64,000 nucleotides of DNA from Panax quinquefolius (GCA_020205615.1 CM035171.1:3516267-3580266); one strand, 5' to 3'; positions 33,830 to 47,339 are shown, counted from the first letter of the stretch. Numbers and translations are program-made. Notes: a model not told the origin generated them from the sequence alone.

Positions 33830-34803
33830 AAGAGCCCCGGTCCTTTCGTTATTGACTTCCTTGAGTGGAATGCACCGAAGCCAGACTTTCTGTAGGCGAC
33901 GTCGTGAATGATGATGGCAAGTTGATAGGTATCAATGTGATGTACTATCCAAGTCTTTGATGAGGGTCACAGCTTTGAATGATATTTCTATTGTTAATAA
34001 ATTTCTTGACGTATTCTTAAAGACTTCTTAGCCTACCCCTAAAGCGTGAAATCGAATTTTGTATTGACCCCAGTACGAAACCCATTTCTAAAACCCTCAA
34101 ATATTTCTTCAACTAAAACGATCGTATAATGTGCCAAAGACGTTGGCTCGAGCTGTTGAAAATTACGATCGTACCATTCACTACCATCGTGGGAAAGCGA
34201 ACGTGGTAGCTGACGCGTTGAGTAGAAGATCGTATGCGTTTACGAGTGCGATGTTGTTAACACAAAGGCCCATTTCGTATGACTTACAAATGATGAAGAT
34301 AGAGTTAAAGACTCTAGGAACCCAAGTGAAGATAACGAATATACGAGTAGAATCGACTTTAATCGATAAAGTTAAAGCCGCCAAGCTACACACCAGAGTG
34401 ATAAATGTGAAGAAGAAGGTTCAAGAGGGCGTTATTCTAGAAGCAAGAATCGATAAAGAGAGGAAATCTCAACCCTCGATTTAATTGGCCCATTTAAAAT
34501 CCTCGATCGAGTAGGAACCGTGGCTTATAGACTCGCTTTTACCGCCAAGTATGTCAAGTGTTCATAACGCTTTTAACGTATCGATGTTACGTAAATATGT
34601 GGACTACCAACCACATTATTAATTTAGAACCCGACGAGATATAATGGATGATTTAACGTTTGAGGAGATACGTGTTAAAATCTTGGATCGTATTCAACAC
34701 TCAAAGGTTATACCTCAAGAATTAGAATCTGAAATGAAGTCAAGAGATCCTCACCTCTTCGGTATACCAGGTACGTACGTAAATTTCGAGGGCGAAATTT
34801 CAT
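33830..34803 (+). pseudogene. E3 pol remnants: RT absent, RNase H end and integrase C-terminus joined
   Basis: After SSHK comes the shared GACTTCC..GGAATGCACC module (33845-33960), then the linker (DISIVNKFLDVFLKT). The linker ends at AAAACCCT and joins directly to RNase H codons LKYFF (34093-34110), so all of RT is gone. VENYDRTIHYHRGKANVVADALSRRS (34160-34230) is the RNase H end. The frame stays open to TAA 34482-34484, ending in EARIDKER. It is then joined to the integrase C-terminus (LPPSM..HNAF, 34545-34575) and the chromodomain-side tail reading KILDR (34680) and PHLFGIPGTYVNFEGEIS (34750-34800). Confidence 0.8.
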
Positions 34804-34816
34804 AAGAAGGGGAGAT
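34804..34816 (+). other. Polypurine tract of E3
   Basis: AAGAAGGGGAGAT directly before the LTR start TGTGAGACCCC. Confidence 0.85.
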
Positions 34817-34879
34817 TGTGAGACCCCAGATTTTATGAATAAAGATTTTATTTTCTCGAAATATTTTTTTGAATATTAT
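34817..34879 (+). repeat. E3 3' LTR, first 63 bp
   Basis: TGTGAGACCCCAGATTTTATG to GAATATTAT. It is interrupted by a solo LTR. The last five bases (ATTAT, 34875-34879) recur at 47335-47339. Confidence 0.9.
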
Positions 34880-35528
34880 TGTAAAACCCCAACTTTTTGA
34901 ATAAAGATGAATTTTCTATAAATATTATTTTTGAATATTATGGAGTGAAATTGATATAATGTTATAGTTGTGGGTAATATTTATAAATTTTGCAAAGTAC
35001 GCAAGTTGTTATATAATATTCAATTTGTCGTGAATATTCGTTTTAACAGGGAATATTCGTATAACCAAGACAATCATTGGTGGACCCTATTAACGGAATT
35101 ATTATCGGATTCGTAAAACGACAAAATATACTTTATGAAAATAACTCACGAAAAGTTTTACTGTTAATCGTTGAAACACCCAAAGGTTAAAAGTACGATG
35201 TCTACGCATGGTTGATAAGAGTAGCATACGGTATGGATTATCGATGCTTACGTGATAAGTCACTTAGTTTTGTTGGTATTATTAATGTAATAATACAAAA
35301 AATCTTTTATATAAAAACATAATACTTTTATAAAGTTATTCTATAAATAGAATATATTATATTTTATTATGCATAAGGCTGCGTAGTGTTTTCAGCATAG
35401 TAAATTTTTTATATAAAATGTAATACTTTTATAAGTTATCTGCTTTATTAGACAATAATTAGAATATATTATATTTTATTATGCATAGTGTTTGTATAGT
35501 GCTGCATAGTGTTTGCAGATAGTAAAAT
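34880..35528 (+). mobile_element. Solo LTR nested in the E3 LTR, left part
   Basis: Starts TGTAAAACCCCAACTTTTTG and continues to AGTAAAAT, where E5 is inserted. The right part is 45511-47334. The subtype resembles the solo LTR at 1262-3924 (start TGTAAGACCCCAGC, inverted). Without E5 it measures about 2.47 kb. The TSD is ATTAT. Confidence 0.9.
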
Positions 35529-38125
35529 TATGACGCCCCCAAAATAGGTATACATCACCCATTCTGAGTTGTCAATACATGGTATGTAAACAACTACAAC
35601 TTTATTATTACAACAAGAAAGCGTGAGTTTAAATACAAATATTATCTTCTGTATAATATCTATACTCAAATAAATCCTCATCACAATTATTGATACATTA
35701 TTTTATAAAATGGTGAGGACTACTAAACAACTATCTCTAGAACCTTCATTCCATACCCCGACTTGTACTCGCTTATATTCTCGCTTCTAACAAGAAAAAT
35801 GGAACAAAAGGAAAAGGGTGAGCTCAACTAGCCCAAAGAAAATATATTATTACTAAGATAATATACAACAAATTATCGTTAGTCTTCAACAGGGAAAAAT
35901 CTAATAGAATACAATAGAATGACAAGTTTTAAATCAATATTCGCAATGAAATAATAATTCATTAGAAGAGTTAAGTAGAGAATGGAAACTACTATCTTCT
36001 ATGTATGAATTTAAAAGTTCATCGCTCATCTTTTATCCTCAGAACATCAATCAATATATATCTGAATCAAATATTCATCTTTGCACTATAGGCCAAAGAT
36101 ATTCATCAATTGGTCATGTTCATCTAAACATTTGTTCATCTTTGCACTATGGGCCAAAGATATTCATCAGAAATCATTCATCTTCGCACTACAGGCCAAA
36201 GATATTTAATAATATCATCATTTAAGACTGAGGATGATGAAAAATATTTTTAAAGAAACGAATCCAGTGAAACAAAATGACAAGGATTAAGGATTCATAC
36301 TTTGTTTTATCCATTTCCAACAATACCTCAAAAATAATCATAGTGGTGTAAAATTCAAGAATGGTCAAAACATGGATACAATCAAAGCTAGTATCCAGAA
36401 TAGATATTTTGGACAAAAAGGAAAATTTTCATTTTTCGATGAATAGTGCCGTATTCGGGAATAGTGTCGTATACGTGAATAGAATGAGTATCGTGAATAA
36501 GAACTCTACACCAAAAGTTCCAAATTTGATAAAAACTTCAGATCAATATTTCAAAGATAATGATATTGAAGAAATAATATCATTACAAAAAAATAATACC
36601 CCATACCTCGAAAGATCAAGATTTAAATTTAAAACACCTTGATATAAAGCTATGACTTTGAACTTGCACCAGATAGCAATACTCAAAATATACTCAAAAT
36701 ACTCACAATAATACGCTTCGATAATATAGAGAGAAAACTTTAGTTTCGATGTGATTTTCAATTCTAACCCAAGATCCTATTTATAGAAAATGCTTTAACA
36801 CCAAAGTGTAAAATTTAATAAAATATTAATATATATATTATAATTTCTACGCTCACTTTTAAGGATCTGAATTCAGCAAATTCCAACACATGCAAGACCC
36901 ACAATAATGACAAAAACGTTTTTCATATTTAAAATATTTTAAACTTCCAAAATTAATTATTTTTTGAGCTTCGTAACTTCAATAATTAATAATAAATAGC
37001 CCTTTTGTCGTAAAATTCAAACTCGTTGTTTTTATAGGAAACTCAATTCTCTACAACTTTGCGTAAGAAAGTTTTTCCAAATTCTAAATGTAAATTGACC
37101 AAATCCATAAACTGACGATTTTACAAAGTGCTATAATCAAATTTCAATTAATAAATGGGGTCCACCGACATGTTTAACATGTTTTAAATATTTATTGCAA
37201 CAAAAATACACTTCCTCCTCAGATACTCATATATCCCACATTCGTTGTAAAAATATCACCATTATTATATCATTAAAATATAATAATATATTTAAATGAA
37301 TTATTTTATCGAAAAGATAAAATTTCAATTTTCAACAATTGTCACATTAAAATTTTCTCCATCTATATCCACATAAAATCAATATTTTCCTCATCATATG
37401 AATCAATAATTAATTATTCACAAATAATATTACACAATCACAATATTGACAACCGCATGCGCCTCTTGTGAAAGAGGGGCTTTCCAATAAGAATTTCTCC
37501 TTCATCGACGCCGCAATTAGGTGACCAAACCTCTCCTTAGTATGTAACTTTCTAGACATTGCCAATAATGTTATCTAATAATATTATTCGGATAATATGA
37601 ATTATTGCTTCGATAATAAAAAATACTTGTGTAATGACAATTATCAAACAAAAACAATATAAAATATCAACGCAAAGAATTATTAAATCAATAAAATAAA
37701 ATACCGAATAAGAATTATCGTAACCATTATTGAGTAAAGGCCTTCTTATGTAAGAATCAATAATTGTGCAATACCGCAATGCATCGTATTTTAACCACCA
37801 AGTATTTTAACAAAGATTAATTGTAATAACTACGCCGTTATTTTTAAACAACTTATATTTATACGCTTTCTTCATCCAATCGCTTTTCCGTTATGGGCCC
37901 ATACATGGTCAGGCCGTCATAAATTTAATATTCCCCGATGCAGACGAATATTCCACAACCAAACGAATATTCCCGACAATAATGAATATTTTATAACCAC
38001 TTGCTTATTCAAAATATTTATGATTTTACCCATAAACTATCCATATTAATCAAATCAACCCTTACTATTTCAAAATAATAAATAGATAAAATTAAATTTC
38101 ATTAATAATAAGTTGGGGTCTTACA
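35529..38125 (-). repeat. 3' LTR of E5
   Basis: The plus strand starts TATGACGCCCCCAAAATAGG (one change from TGTGACG) and ends TTGGGGTCTTACA. CATCTTTGCACTA repeats at 36070-36210. Confidence 0.9.
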
Positions 38126-38137
38126 ACCTCCCTCCTT
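38126..38137 (-). other. Polypurine tract of E5
   Basis: The plus strand reads ACCTCCCTCCTT, i.e. AAGGAGGGAGGT on the minus strand, next to the 3' LTR. The codons before it (minus, 38160-38138) end the pol frame. Confidence 0.85.
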
Positions 38138-39600
38138 ATGAAATTTCGTCCTTGAAATCGACGTCACGTACTCGTGTGTTTTTCAAAAGGTGAGGATACC
38201 TCGCTTTCATTTCCGCTTTCCAATTCCTGTCATTTCTCTATAGCATGATTCCTCCACAAAAATTTAACTTGTGGTATGACCTTTCATGGCGTAGGACATG
38301 CTCCTTCCTATCCAAGATCTTGACAGTACCTCCTCATACGTTAAGTCTTCTACTATCTCGTCCCGGTTCTAACTCTATAACGTGGTTCGGGTCTTTCACA
38401 TATTTACTAAAGTACAGATATGTGAAAACACATTATGAACACGAGACATACTTTGAGGTAACGCGAGTCTATAGGCTACATTTCCTACTCTCGGTCAAGA
38501 ATTTGAAATGGACCAATAAATCGTGGATTGAGCTTTCCTCTCTTCCCAAATCTTGTAACTCCTTCCATGGAGCAACTCGCAACAATACATGATCCCCTAT
38601 ACTAAATTTCACGTCCTTTCGGCGAAGATCCGCATAACTCTTTTGTCGATCTTGTGCCGCTTTGTATATACGCTGTCGAATCATTTGGATCTTTTCCGTA
38701 GTCATACGTATTCAACTCGGGTCCCAACAATGTTGCTTTCACCCACCTCGTCCCAACATACCGGGAGAGAGCGACATTTTCGCCCATATAATGCTTCAAT
38801 GGAGCCACACCTATACTTGCTCGATAACTGTTGTTGTAGGAGAATTCCACCAATGGTAAATACTTATCCCAACCGCCTCTTTGAAGTCTAGGACACGTAG
38901 TCTTAATAGATCTTCAAGAGTTTGAATAGTCCTCTCTCGATTGTCCGTCTGCTTTGAGGATGGTATGCCGAATCAATCGTAAATCCGCGTCCATAGATTT
39001 TTGCAAGCTAACCCAAAATCTTGAAGTGAATCTTGGGTCACGATCCAAAACTATGGATACCGGCATGCTATACAACCTCACAATCTCATTTACATATATA
39101 CTAAAGCAAGACGCTCAAGGAATAAGTCTCCCGATCGGCAAGAAATGAGCGGACTTGGTTAATCTATCAACAATAACCCAAATAACATTGATGCCTTGAG
39201 AAACCGTAGGAAGACCCGTAATTGAAATCCATGGTAATGTGTTCCCACTTCCATTTCAGAATCTCAAGTGGTTGCAACAGACCCTTAGGTACTAGATGCT
39301 CCGCTTTTACACGTTGACAAGTTAAACACATCAAGATAAACTTTGCAATCACTCTCTTCATATTGTTCCACCAAAATGTATGTCGAAGATCACGATACAT
39401 TTTGGTACTTCCAGGATGGATTGCAAATGGTGTATTGTGTGCCTCCATCATAATCTTGTAGTTCAAATCAGAGTCGTTAGGGACACAAAGTCTGGAGTAG
39501 ACTCGAAGTATTACTTCTTCATCAATTCTCGCTTCGAATAGCACCTTCTTGACTTTCTTCTTCATACGCATCACCCCGCCCTGCGGGGGCGAAAGCGACC
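38138..39600 (-). pseudogene. E5 integrase and C-terminal tail
   Basis: Minus strand, N to C. Zinc module with HPGSTKMYRDLRHTFWW and MCLTCQRVKAEH (39430-39290). First catalytic Asp in HITMDF (about 39235). Second in VLDRDPRF (about 39050; usually SDRD). Glu in TIERTIQTLEDLLR (about 38935). Then VEFSYNNSYRASIGVAPLKH (38853-38795), RQRIYKAAQDRQKSYADLRR and FSIGDHVLLRVAPW (38690-38575), and finally a degraded chromodomain-side tail with VKILDRK (about 38320). Frameshifts occur at several points, but all three catalytic residues can be read. Integrase inserts the DNA copy into the chromosome. Confidence 0.85.
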
Positions 39601-40110
39601 TTAACTTTTTCTATTAAAGTTGGCTCTATCGCAGATACTTGACATCATCGCACTCATTCCTCGCATATGATCTTCACTCAACGCGTCGCACCACCACGCT
39701 CGCTTTTCGTGATGGTATTGAATAGTGTGGTCGTAGTCTTTCAATAGCTCGAGCCGTCGCCACCGCCGCATGTTGAGTTATTTTTGAGTGAAGAAATATT
39801 TAAGGCTTTTATGGTCTGAATATATCTCCACTTTCTCCCCATATCGATAGTGCCTCCAGATCTTTAGCGCTTAAACTACTGCTGCCAACTCTAGATCATG
39901 AGTAGGATAATTTCTCTCAAATTCTTTAAGTTGTCGCGAGGCATAGGCTATGACTTTCCCACGTTGCATGAGATCACATCCTAACCCTTTGCCCGAAGCA
40001 TCGCTGTAGATAACAAATCCATCCGATCCAGATGGTATTGTTAGAACATGTGCGGAAATGAGTCTCCTCTTGAGCTCTTAGAAACTCTTCTCGCATTCCT
40101 CGTTCCATAC
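39601..40110 (-). pseudogene. E5 RNase H domain
   Basis: Minus strand: [20 protein letters not shown] (first catalytic Asp, about 40020), [35 protein letters not shown] (Glu), [16 protein letters not shown] (second Asp, about 39810), then the spacer before integrase. A stop lies in the Glu helix. The LKYFF stretch is the piece to which the linker is fused in E1 and E3. Confidence 0.85.
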
Positions 40111-41060
40111 AAATTTTATATCTTTCCGAGTCAGCTGAGTTAATGGAGTAGCGATTCGAGAAAATCCTTCCACGAATCTCCGATAATAACCAATTAAGCC
40201 CGTAAAGCTACGATTTTCTGGCCACCGACTTCGGCTGCTCCCAACTTTGTATTGCTTCAATCTTCGCCGGGTCCACGGATACTCCATGTTTTGACACCAC
40301 GTGCCCAAGAAATGCTACTTCCTCAAGCCGAACTCGATTTCTTTAATTTGGCATATAGTTTGTTTTCACGAAGCCTTTGAGTACCACTAGCTCAAATGGT
40401 GCTCATGATCTTCACGACTTTTGGAATATATGAGGATGTCATCAATAAAGACAACAACGAATCCGATCCAAATATTCTTTGAATACTTTGCTTCATCATA
40501 TCCATGAAAGCCGCAGGAGCATTAGTCAATCCGAAAGACATGACGAAGAATTCATAATGCCCGCATCGAAGTTCTAAAGGTAGTCTTTGAATATCCTCGC
40601 CTAATCTTCAAATGATGATATCCGAATCGAAGATCGATCTTTGAAAAAAATTATGCCCAGAATCGGTCAAACAAGTCATCAATACGAGGTAGAGGATACC
40701 TATTCTCGATGGTGACATGGTTCAATTCCCAATAGTCAATACAAAAGTCGCATACTCCCGCCTTTTCTTCTTACGAATAAAACAGAGCACCCCAAGGAGA
40801 TGTACTAGAGTCGAATGAAACCGATGTCCAACAATTCTCAGTAGTTGGACCTTTAACTCCTCGAAGTTCAATAGAGCCATTCGATATAGGGTTTTAGAAA
40901 TGGGCTTTGTACCATGTTCAAGATCAATAAAGAATTCAACTTCACGCTCGGGGTAGACCGGAAGTTCTTCAGAAAATACGTCGTGAAAGTCAATAACAAT
41001 AGGAATATTATTCAAATTTGACGTGTCTTTATTCAAATCCATAACATGGGCTAAGAAAGC
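40111..41060 (-). pseudogene. E5 reverse transcriptase
   Basis: Minus strand: linker IPIVIDFHDVFSEELP (40995), TLYRMALLNFEELKVQLL (40890), [21 protein letters not shown] (about 40555), and the catalytic box [12 protein letters not shown] (about 40455) with both Asp present. The connection region RSFTGLIGYYRRFVEGFSRIA ends it (40220-40150). Part of the fingers around VDYRELN is unreadable and there are frameshifts. It is the only copy of the large-LTR family in the window in which the RT active-site motif can be seen. Confidence 0.87.
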
Positions 41061-41520
41061 TTGACATCCGCTTTTCAATAAACGAATAAATTTTTATGAA
41101 TAGATATGATGTTGATTGATTTTAATGGTTTAGTTGTTTGAATTCATACAACAGTCAAGTTAGAATATGAAAACTAACAACCTTACGAAAATAATCAATT
41201 TTGGCATGATGAGTAGTTAACCAATCAATCCCTAAAATTACATCAAAAGCAAGTATCTTTAAAGAGATAAGGTCAATGGTGTAAGGTGATGGTGCCAACT
41301 TGAATCAAACAAGATTTATAAATGTGGATGTGATGAAAGTTTCTCCTCACGGAGTTTCAACAGATAGGTCAAAGTCTAATTTCTCCTAATCAAGTTTAAA
41401 CGTTGAGCACAAGTAGGAGAGATAAATGAATGGGTAAAGACCCTGTCAAGTAAGGTATAAACTTCGCAAGAATTTATAAATAGCTTACCCGTGATCACCT
41501 CGTTTGGTTCTCGATTTTGA
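41061..41520 (-). pseudogene. E5 aspartic protease
   Basis: Minus strand: YTLL (41460) followed by a DTGS region broken by one base, then THSF. Further on come the strand leading to ILGIDWLTTHHAK (about 41220) and the SGCQAFLAHVMDLNKD linker (41070-41030). Same order as in E2, without the extra module after SSHK. Confidence 0.78.
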
Positions 41521-42712
41521 CCACCACAACAAACGCTTCTTCCAGAACCGTTGACTTTGACTTTTCTCGGATGATCTTTTGAGTCACCGTCTCCCCAATT
41601 GAACTAGGTTTTGCTACTGCATAATCTCGAGCGATATGTCCTTCCTTTCCATAATTACAAAGATACCTTGAATGTTAGGGGCGCTTTGATCGATATGTCC
41701 TCTTTCCCGCATTTATATAAAGATATGACCGGTGGTCATTCTCCTCCTTTAGAACCAATTTACTCTACAAGACCGCTCGTCTTCACACGGTCGTTGTTAA
41801 ATCTCCTCTTTTTTTAAAATCTCCTCCCGACTCGCTTCTTCTATTTTCACGGCTATGATTACCACCGTGGTGGTTACCATTTTGTCCGCTTTTTTCTTTC
41901 TCCGCCGGTTCTCGTTATTTTGTTGATCGCTATCTCCTAGATTATCCTCGGTTGTGGGTCCCTTGGTTGATCGTACTCGTTATCTCGCTTAATAATCGGA
42001 GCCCTCATTTACAACATCCGAGTAGAGAGAAAATTTATGAGAAATGAGATATCGACGATCGCCGTTTTCAAACCTCTAAGAAACATCCGCGCATATATTC
42101 CTCATTCTCCACCAAATGAGGTGCAAACCGATAACTCGCAAACTTTGCCTCGTCTCGGGACACCGCCATGTTATTCTCGCCCAGCCTAATAAACTCCACT
42201 TCCTTCATATACGAAACACTTTCGTGAAAGTATTTGTCATTAAATAGTTTCAAATGTCTCCCAAGATACGCCGAAAAGGGCCGGATGGGTACGCTTACGT
42301 GACTCCCACCAAGAGATGTCACTTTCATCGCCACGGAACATAAAGGTGGCGAATAGAACCTTTTGTTCCTCCGCATCCCAAGACATCGAATATCTTGGTA
42401 ATTTGTTTGACCCATGTTTCCGCCTATGATCGGATCCGCTTTCCTTTAAATTCTGTGGTCCCAACTCTTTGATCGCTTTCTCAGGACAACCCATGAATTT
42501 CTATCATTTCTCCTCAGATTTTGAACACGAGTCTCTCTCGTCGATTTTTGCATGAACCGCAAAAAGCTTCTAAACATCCCTCGCTCATCATCTCGCTCAG
42601 GGTGGTGTTGCTCACAGAGGAACATTGCCACTGTGCAGCACGCTCTCCTCGCTGGTAAGCATGTACGCGTCTCCACTGTCTCATTTCCATTGTTAATATT
42701 CTCAATCGACAT
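41521..42712 (-). pseudogene. E5 gag polyprotein
   Basis: Minus-strand ATG at 42712 starts MSIENINNGNETVETRT. The core is recognisable in several frames: FNDKYFHESVSYMKEVEFIRL (42245-42185), VSRDEAKFASYRFAPHLVENEE. A zinc knuckle (CNYGKEGHIARDYA, 41655-41610; the second Cys is Tyr and the last is lost) is preceded by a damaged first knuckle. The C-terminal basic region reaches the protease start at about 41520. Stops and frame changes rule out a functional protein as written. Confidence 0.8.
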
Positions 42713-42887
42713 TCTCAAATACTATCATAAAATAAGGGTTAATTAAGGAAATCAATATATCACATAATATCCCTATATACTTGACTAACTAACAAATAAG
42801 CTTAGTAGGACACACTAACGGGCGATTTACTCTGCCTCTCCCTCCTAGTTCTATTCCCCGATCTCCGCCGGAGATCATATCCCTAAG

Positions 42888-42899
42888 CTCGATACCAAC
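42888..42899 (-). other. Primer-binding site of E5
   Basis: Minus strand TTGGTATCGAGC next to the LTR, the same CAG to CG change as in E1. Confidence 0.75.
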
Positions 42900-42900
42900 C

Positions 42901-45510
42901 GTGACGCCCCCCAAAATAGGTATACATCACCCATTCCGAGTTGTCAATACATGGTATGTAAACAACTACAACTTTATTATTACAACAAGAAATCTGCGAG
43001 TTTGAATACAAATATTATCTTCTAGATAATATCTATACTCAAATAAATCCTCATCACATTTATTGAGACATTATTTTACAAAAATAGTGAGGACTACTAA
43101 ACAACTATCTCTAGAACCTTCATTCCATATCCCACTAAGTACTCGCTTATATTCTCGCCTCCCTAAGAAGAAAAATGGAACAAAAAGGAAAAGGGTGAGC
43201 TCAACTAACCCATTAAAGAATATTATGACTAAAATAATATACAACAAATTATCGTTAGTCTTCAACAGGAAAAATCTAATAGAATACAATAGACAACAAG
43301 TTTTAAATCAATATTCGCAATGAAATAATAATTCATTAGAAAAGTTAAGTAGAGAATACAAACTACCATCTTCTATGTATGAATTTAAAAGTTCATTGTC
43401 ATCTTTTATCCTCGTAACATCAATCAATATATATCCGAATCAAATATTCATCTTTGCACTACAGCCAAAGATATTCATCAATTGGTCATGTTCATCTAAA
43501 CACTGCTCATTTTTGCACTACTGCCAAAGATATTCATCGAAATCATTCATCTTCGCTACGGTGCCAAAGATATTCAATAATATCATCATTTAAGACCGAG
43601 GATGATGAAAAATATATTTTAAAGAAACGAATCCAAAGGAAACAAAATGACAAGGAATAAGGATTAAGGATTCGTACTTTTGTTTTATCCATGTCCAACA
43701 ATACCTCAAAAATAATCATAATGGTGTAAAATTCAAGAATGATCAAAACATGGATACAATCAAAGCTAGTATCCGCAATAGATATTTTGGACGAAAAGGA
43801 AAAATTTTCATTTTCAATGAATAAAGGCCGTATTCAGAATAAAGTATCGATATCGTGAATAAAGGCCGTATACGTGAATAAGAACTCGACACCAAAAGTT
43901 TGAAATTTGATAAAACTTCAGATCAATATTTCAAAGATAATGATATTGAAGAAATAATATCATTACTGAAAAAAATAATATCCCTTACCTCGAAAGATCA
44001 AGAGATTTCTTAAATTTGAACACAGGATATAAAGCTATGACTTGAACTTGCACCGATATAGCAATACTCAAAATATACTCAAAATACTTACAAGAATACG
44101 CCGATAATATAAAGAGAAAAACTTCAGCCTGTGTGATTTTCAATTCTAACCCAAGACCCTATTTATAGGAAAATGCTAGAACCAATTCAAAGTAGAAAAT
44201 TTAATAAAATATTAATATATATATATAATTTCTACGCCCACTTTTAAGGATCTGAATTCAGCAAATTCCAACACATACAAGACCCACAATAATGACAAAA
44301 ACATTTTTCATATTTAAAATATTTTAAACTTCCAAAATTAATTATTTTGAGCTTGAACTTCAATAATTCATAATAAATGGTTCTTTTATCGTAAAATTTG
44401 AAACTCACGACTTTTTATAGGAAATTCAATTCTCTACAACTTTGCGTAAGAAAGTTTTTCCAAATTTCAAATGTAAATTGATCGAAATCCATAAACTGAT
44501 ACGATTTTACGTGCTATAATCAAATTTCACCAATAAATGGGGTCCAATTTACATGTTTAACATGTTTTAAACATTTATTGCAACAAAAATACTCATCCTC
44601 CTCATATACTCATATATCCCACATTCGTTATAAAAATATCACCATTATTATATTATTAAAATATAATAATATATTTAAATGAATTATTTTATCGTAAAAA
44701 GATAAAATTTCAATTTTCAACAATTGTCACATTAAAAATTTTCTCCATCTATATCCACATAAAATCAATATTTTCCTTATCATATGAATCAATAATTAAT
44801 TATTCACAAATAATATTACACAATCACAATATCGACAACTGTGCGCCTCCTGGAGAGGGGGCTTTCCAATAAGAATTTCTCCTTCGCGCGCAAGAATTAG
44901 GTGACCAAACCTCTCCTGTATGTAACTTTCTAGACATTGCCAATAATGTTATCTAATAATATTATTCAGATAATATGAATTATTGCTTCGATAATGAAAA
45001 ATATTTATAAATGACAATTATCAAACAACAAAGAATATAAAATATCAACGCAACAATTATTAAATCAATAAAATAAAATATTTGAATAATAATTACTCAG
45101 AACCATTATTGAGTAGTGCCTTCTTACGTAAGAATCAATAATTGAATGCGCAATACTGCAGTCTTCGTTGTTTTTAACCACCGGTATTTTAATAAGATTA
45201 ATCTGTGAATAACTACGCCTGCTATTTTTAAACAACTTATATTTGTCGCTTTCTTCATCCAATCGCTTTTCGTTATGGGGCCCACACATGGTTTATACTG
45301 GTCGCATTTAATATTCCCTTACAACGACGCGAATATTCCACGACCAAACGAATATTCTCCGACAATAATGAATATTTTATAACCATTTGTTTTTCGAAAT
45401 ATTTGCATATTTTACCCATAACTATCCACATTAATCAAATCAACCTTTACTATTTCAAAATAATAAATAGAGAAAATTAAATTTCATTAATAATAAGTTG
45501 GGGTCTTACA
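42901..45510 (-). repeat. 5' LTR of E5
   Basis: Plus strand GTGACGCCCCCCAAAATAGG to GGGGTCTTACA. Nearly collinear with 35529-38125. CATCTTTGCACTA repeats at 43445-43575. The differences from the 3' LTR are mainly single bases and small indels. Confidence 0.9.
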
Positions 45511-47334
45511 AAAAATCTTTTATAAAGTTATTCATTTTATTAGATTATAAATAGAATATATTATATTTTATTTAAAAGATTTTGCTTTAAATATGGACCG
45601 CCGATTAAAGTAAATCAATCTGGACCGTTCATGAGTTAGTTACTATGCAATTATTTTTTTATAAATAAGCTCATTCCTTCATTATTTTCTTACTTAATTC
45701 AATTTAACTTTAGAGATAAACTATAGAGAGAAAGAAAAAAGTATTTTGCTACTTCATTACTTATATATCCAGTACTCTTCTTTTTAAGGTAGGGAATATT
45801 ATTTGTTATATTCGTAAGGAATATTATTTCTTTTGTATTCATGAAGAGAACTTATGTTATTCCATTCTTTATTATTCTGTTGGAATAACCTGTATACGCG
45901 GTCTACCCTATACTTGGTGACATTCTTCTATTATTCCGTCTTTACTATTCTGTTAGAATATCCTCGTCTACATGCGTTTTTACGTAGAACCCGGGTTCCG
46001 CTCTTTTATTATTATTCATTTGAAATATCTTGTTGCATGCGTTTTACGGGACTGATTAAATTCCGCCCTTATTAGTATTCTCGTTGAATAACTCGCTCTA
46101 TCTTGAAGTATCGCATTGCGTGGTGATTTCGTTGTTATTCCATTCTTTATTATTCTCATGGAACATCCCGCTTGGTCATGCGAATTTACTTTGACTGACC
46201 TAGTTCCGTTATTTAGTATTCTGTTGAATAACTGCCTCATGCTAAGAAGTACCACATGCACGGTGATTTCTTTTGTTATTCCATTCTTTATTATACTCGA
46301 CATTAAAGTTTTGACTTCTATACTCCATGAAATTAGTAGAATATCCTTTATATTTGCGCTTCATCCAAAGATCTTTTCATGGAAATATTCTTCCGATCAT
46401 TCTTGAATTTTACTCTACAAAGCAAGATCATGTTGACAATTTAGACATTAGTAGTTCTTGGACAAATTAATTCTTGAACTTATTTTATTGAATTCTTATA
46501 TCATTGTCATCATCCTCATGTTTATATTATGTTGAAAGTCATCCATGGCATTCAGTAGTGTATGATGGACTTGGTATGATTATGACTGTGGATTATTCTT
46601 GTAATCATGATCGTAATGTTACAAATGATGTGGTAAAAGTCCTCATTGGCCTGTAGTGCATTGATGGACGATTGTTGGCATGATCATGACCATTAATGAA
46701 TACACAAATATTCTTGGTCCGTAGTGCATGGACAATTGTGGTCGTGATACTAAAGAATATCCTCGGCAGTAGTCACGGGGTGATTCGATGATGTGGAATA
46801 TTTATTAAAATTTGAGTCTCAACGATAACAAAGATGATGAAAAACCTTTTAATCATAAAAGATAGTAGATTTTATTTTCTACTTGACTCTTTTAATGGAT
46901 TGCTTGTTCTACCGCAGCTTAAACTTGATGTCTATTATATTTTATCGCTTTAACATTGTTGGAGACAAATGATAATTTATTCTCGCATTATCTTAGTCAT
47001 AATATTTCTTCTTGGGCTAGTTGAGCTCACCTTTATTTCAATGTTCTCTTGAAAATGAGAATATAGTCGGGACGACGAGTCGGGGAACGGAGTGATGGCC
47101 GGAGGATAGTATTAGTAGTCCTCACTATTCTGTGAAATAGTGTGATAATAATTGTAATGAGGACTCCTTTTGAGTTTGTATAATCTCTAGTAGACAATAT
47201 TTGTATTCAAACTCACAGTTTATGTTTTGTCGTATTGTACACGACAGTTGTATTAGTAAGTTGTATTTGAATTCTGTACCATGTATCTGGCGACTCAAGA
47301 TGGGTGATGTATATCTAATTTTGGGGGCGTCACA
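45511..47334 (+). mobile_element. Solo LTR nested in the E3 LTR, right part
   Basis: Resumes with AAAAATCTTTTATAAAG, exactly continuing the left part (compare 48015-48045 in the E3 LTR, which reads AGTAAAATCTTTTATAAAG), and ends GGGGGCGTCACA. The next five bases, ATTAT, complete its target-site duplication. It contains the TTATTCCATTCTTTATTATT minisatellite at 45850-46290. Confidence 0.9.
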
Positions 47335-47339
47335 ATTAT

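Larger units (their letters stand above)
35529..45510 (-). mobile_element. E5: the most complete Tekay-like chromovirus, both LTRs and full pol order
   Basis: Minus strand order: 5' LTR (45510-42901), primer site, gag, zinc knuckle, protease, RT, RNase H, integrase, C-terminal tail, polypurine tract, 3' LTR (38125-35529). The two LTRs (2610 and 2597 bp) look very alike over the parts I compared, suggesting a recent insertion. The target was AAAAT in the solo LTR: AAAAT at 35524-35528 versus AAAAAT after 45510, an A-run length difference. Internal domain 4775 bp, near the family's usual size, but with many single-base shifts. It is the best local model of an autonomous partner for E1-E4. Confidence 0.9.
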
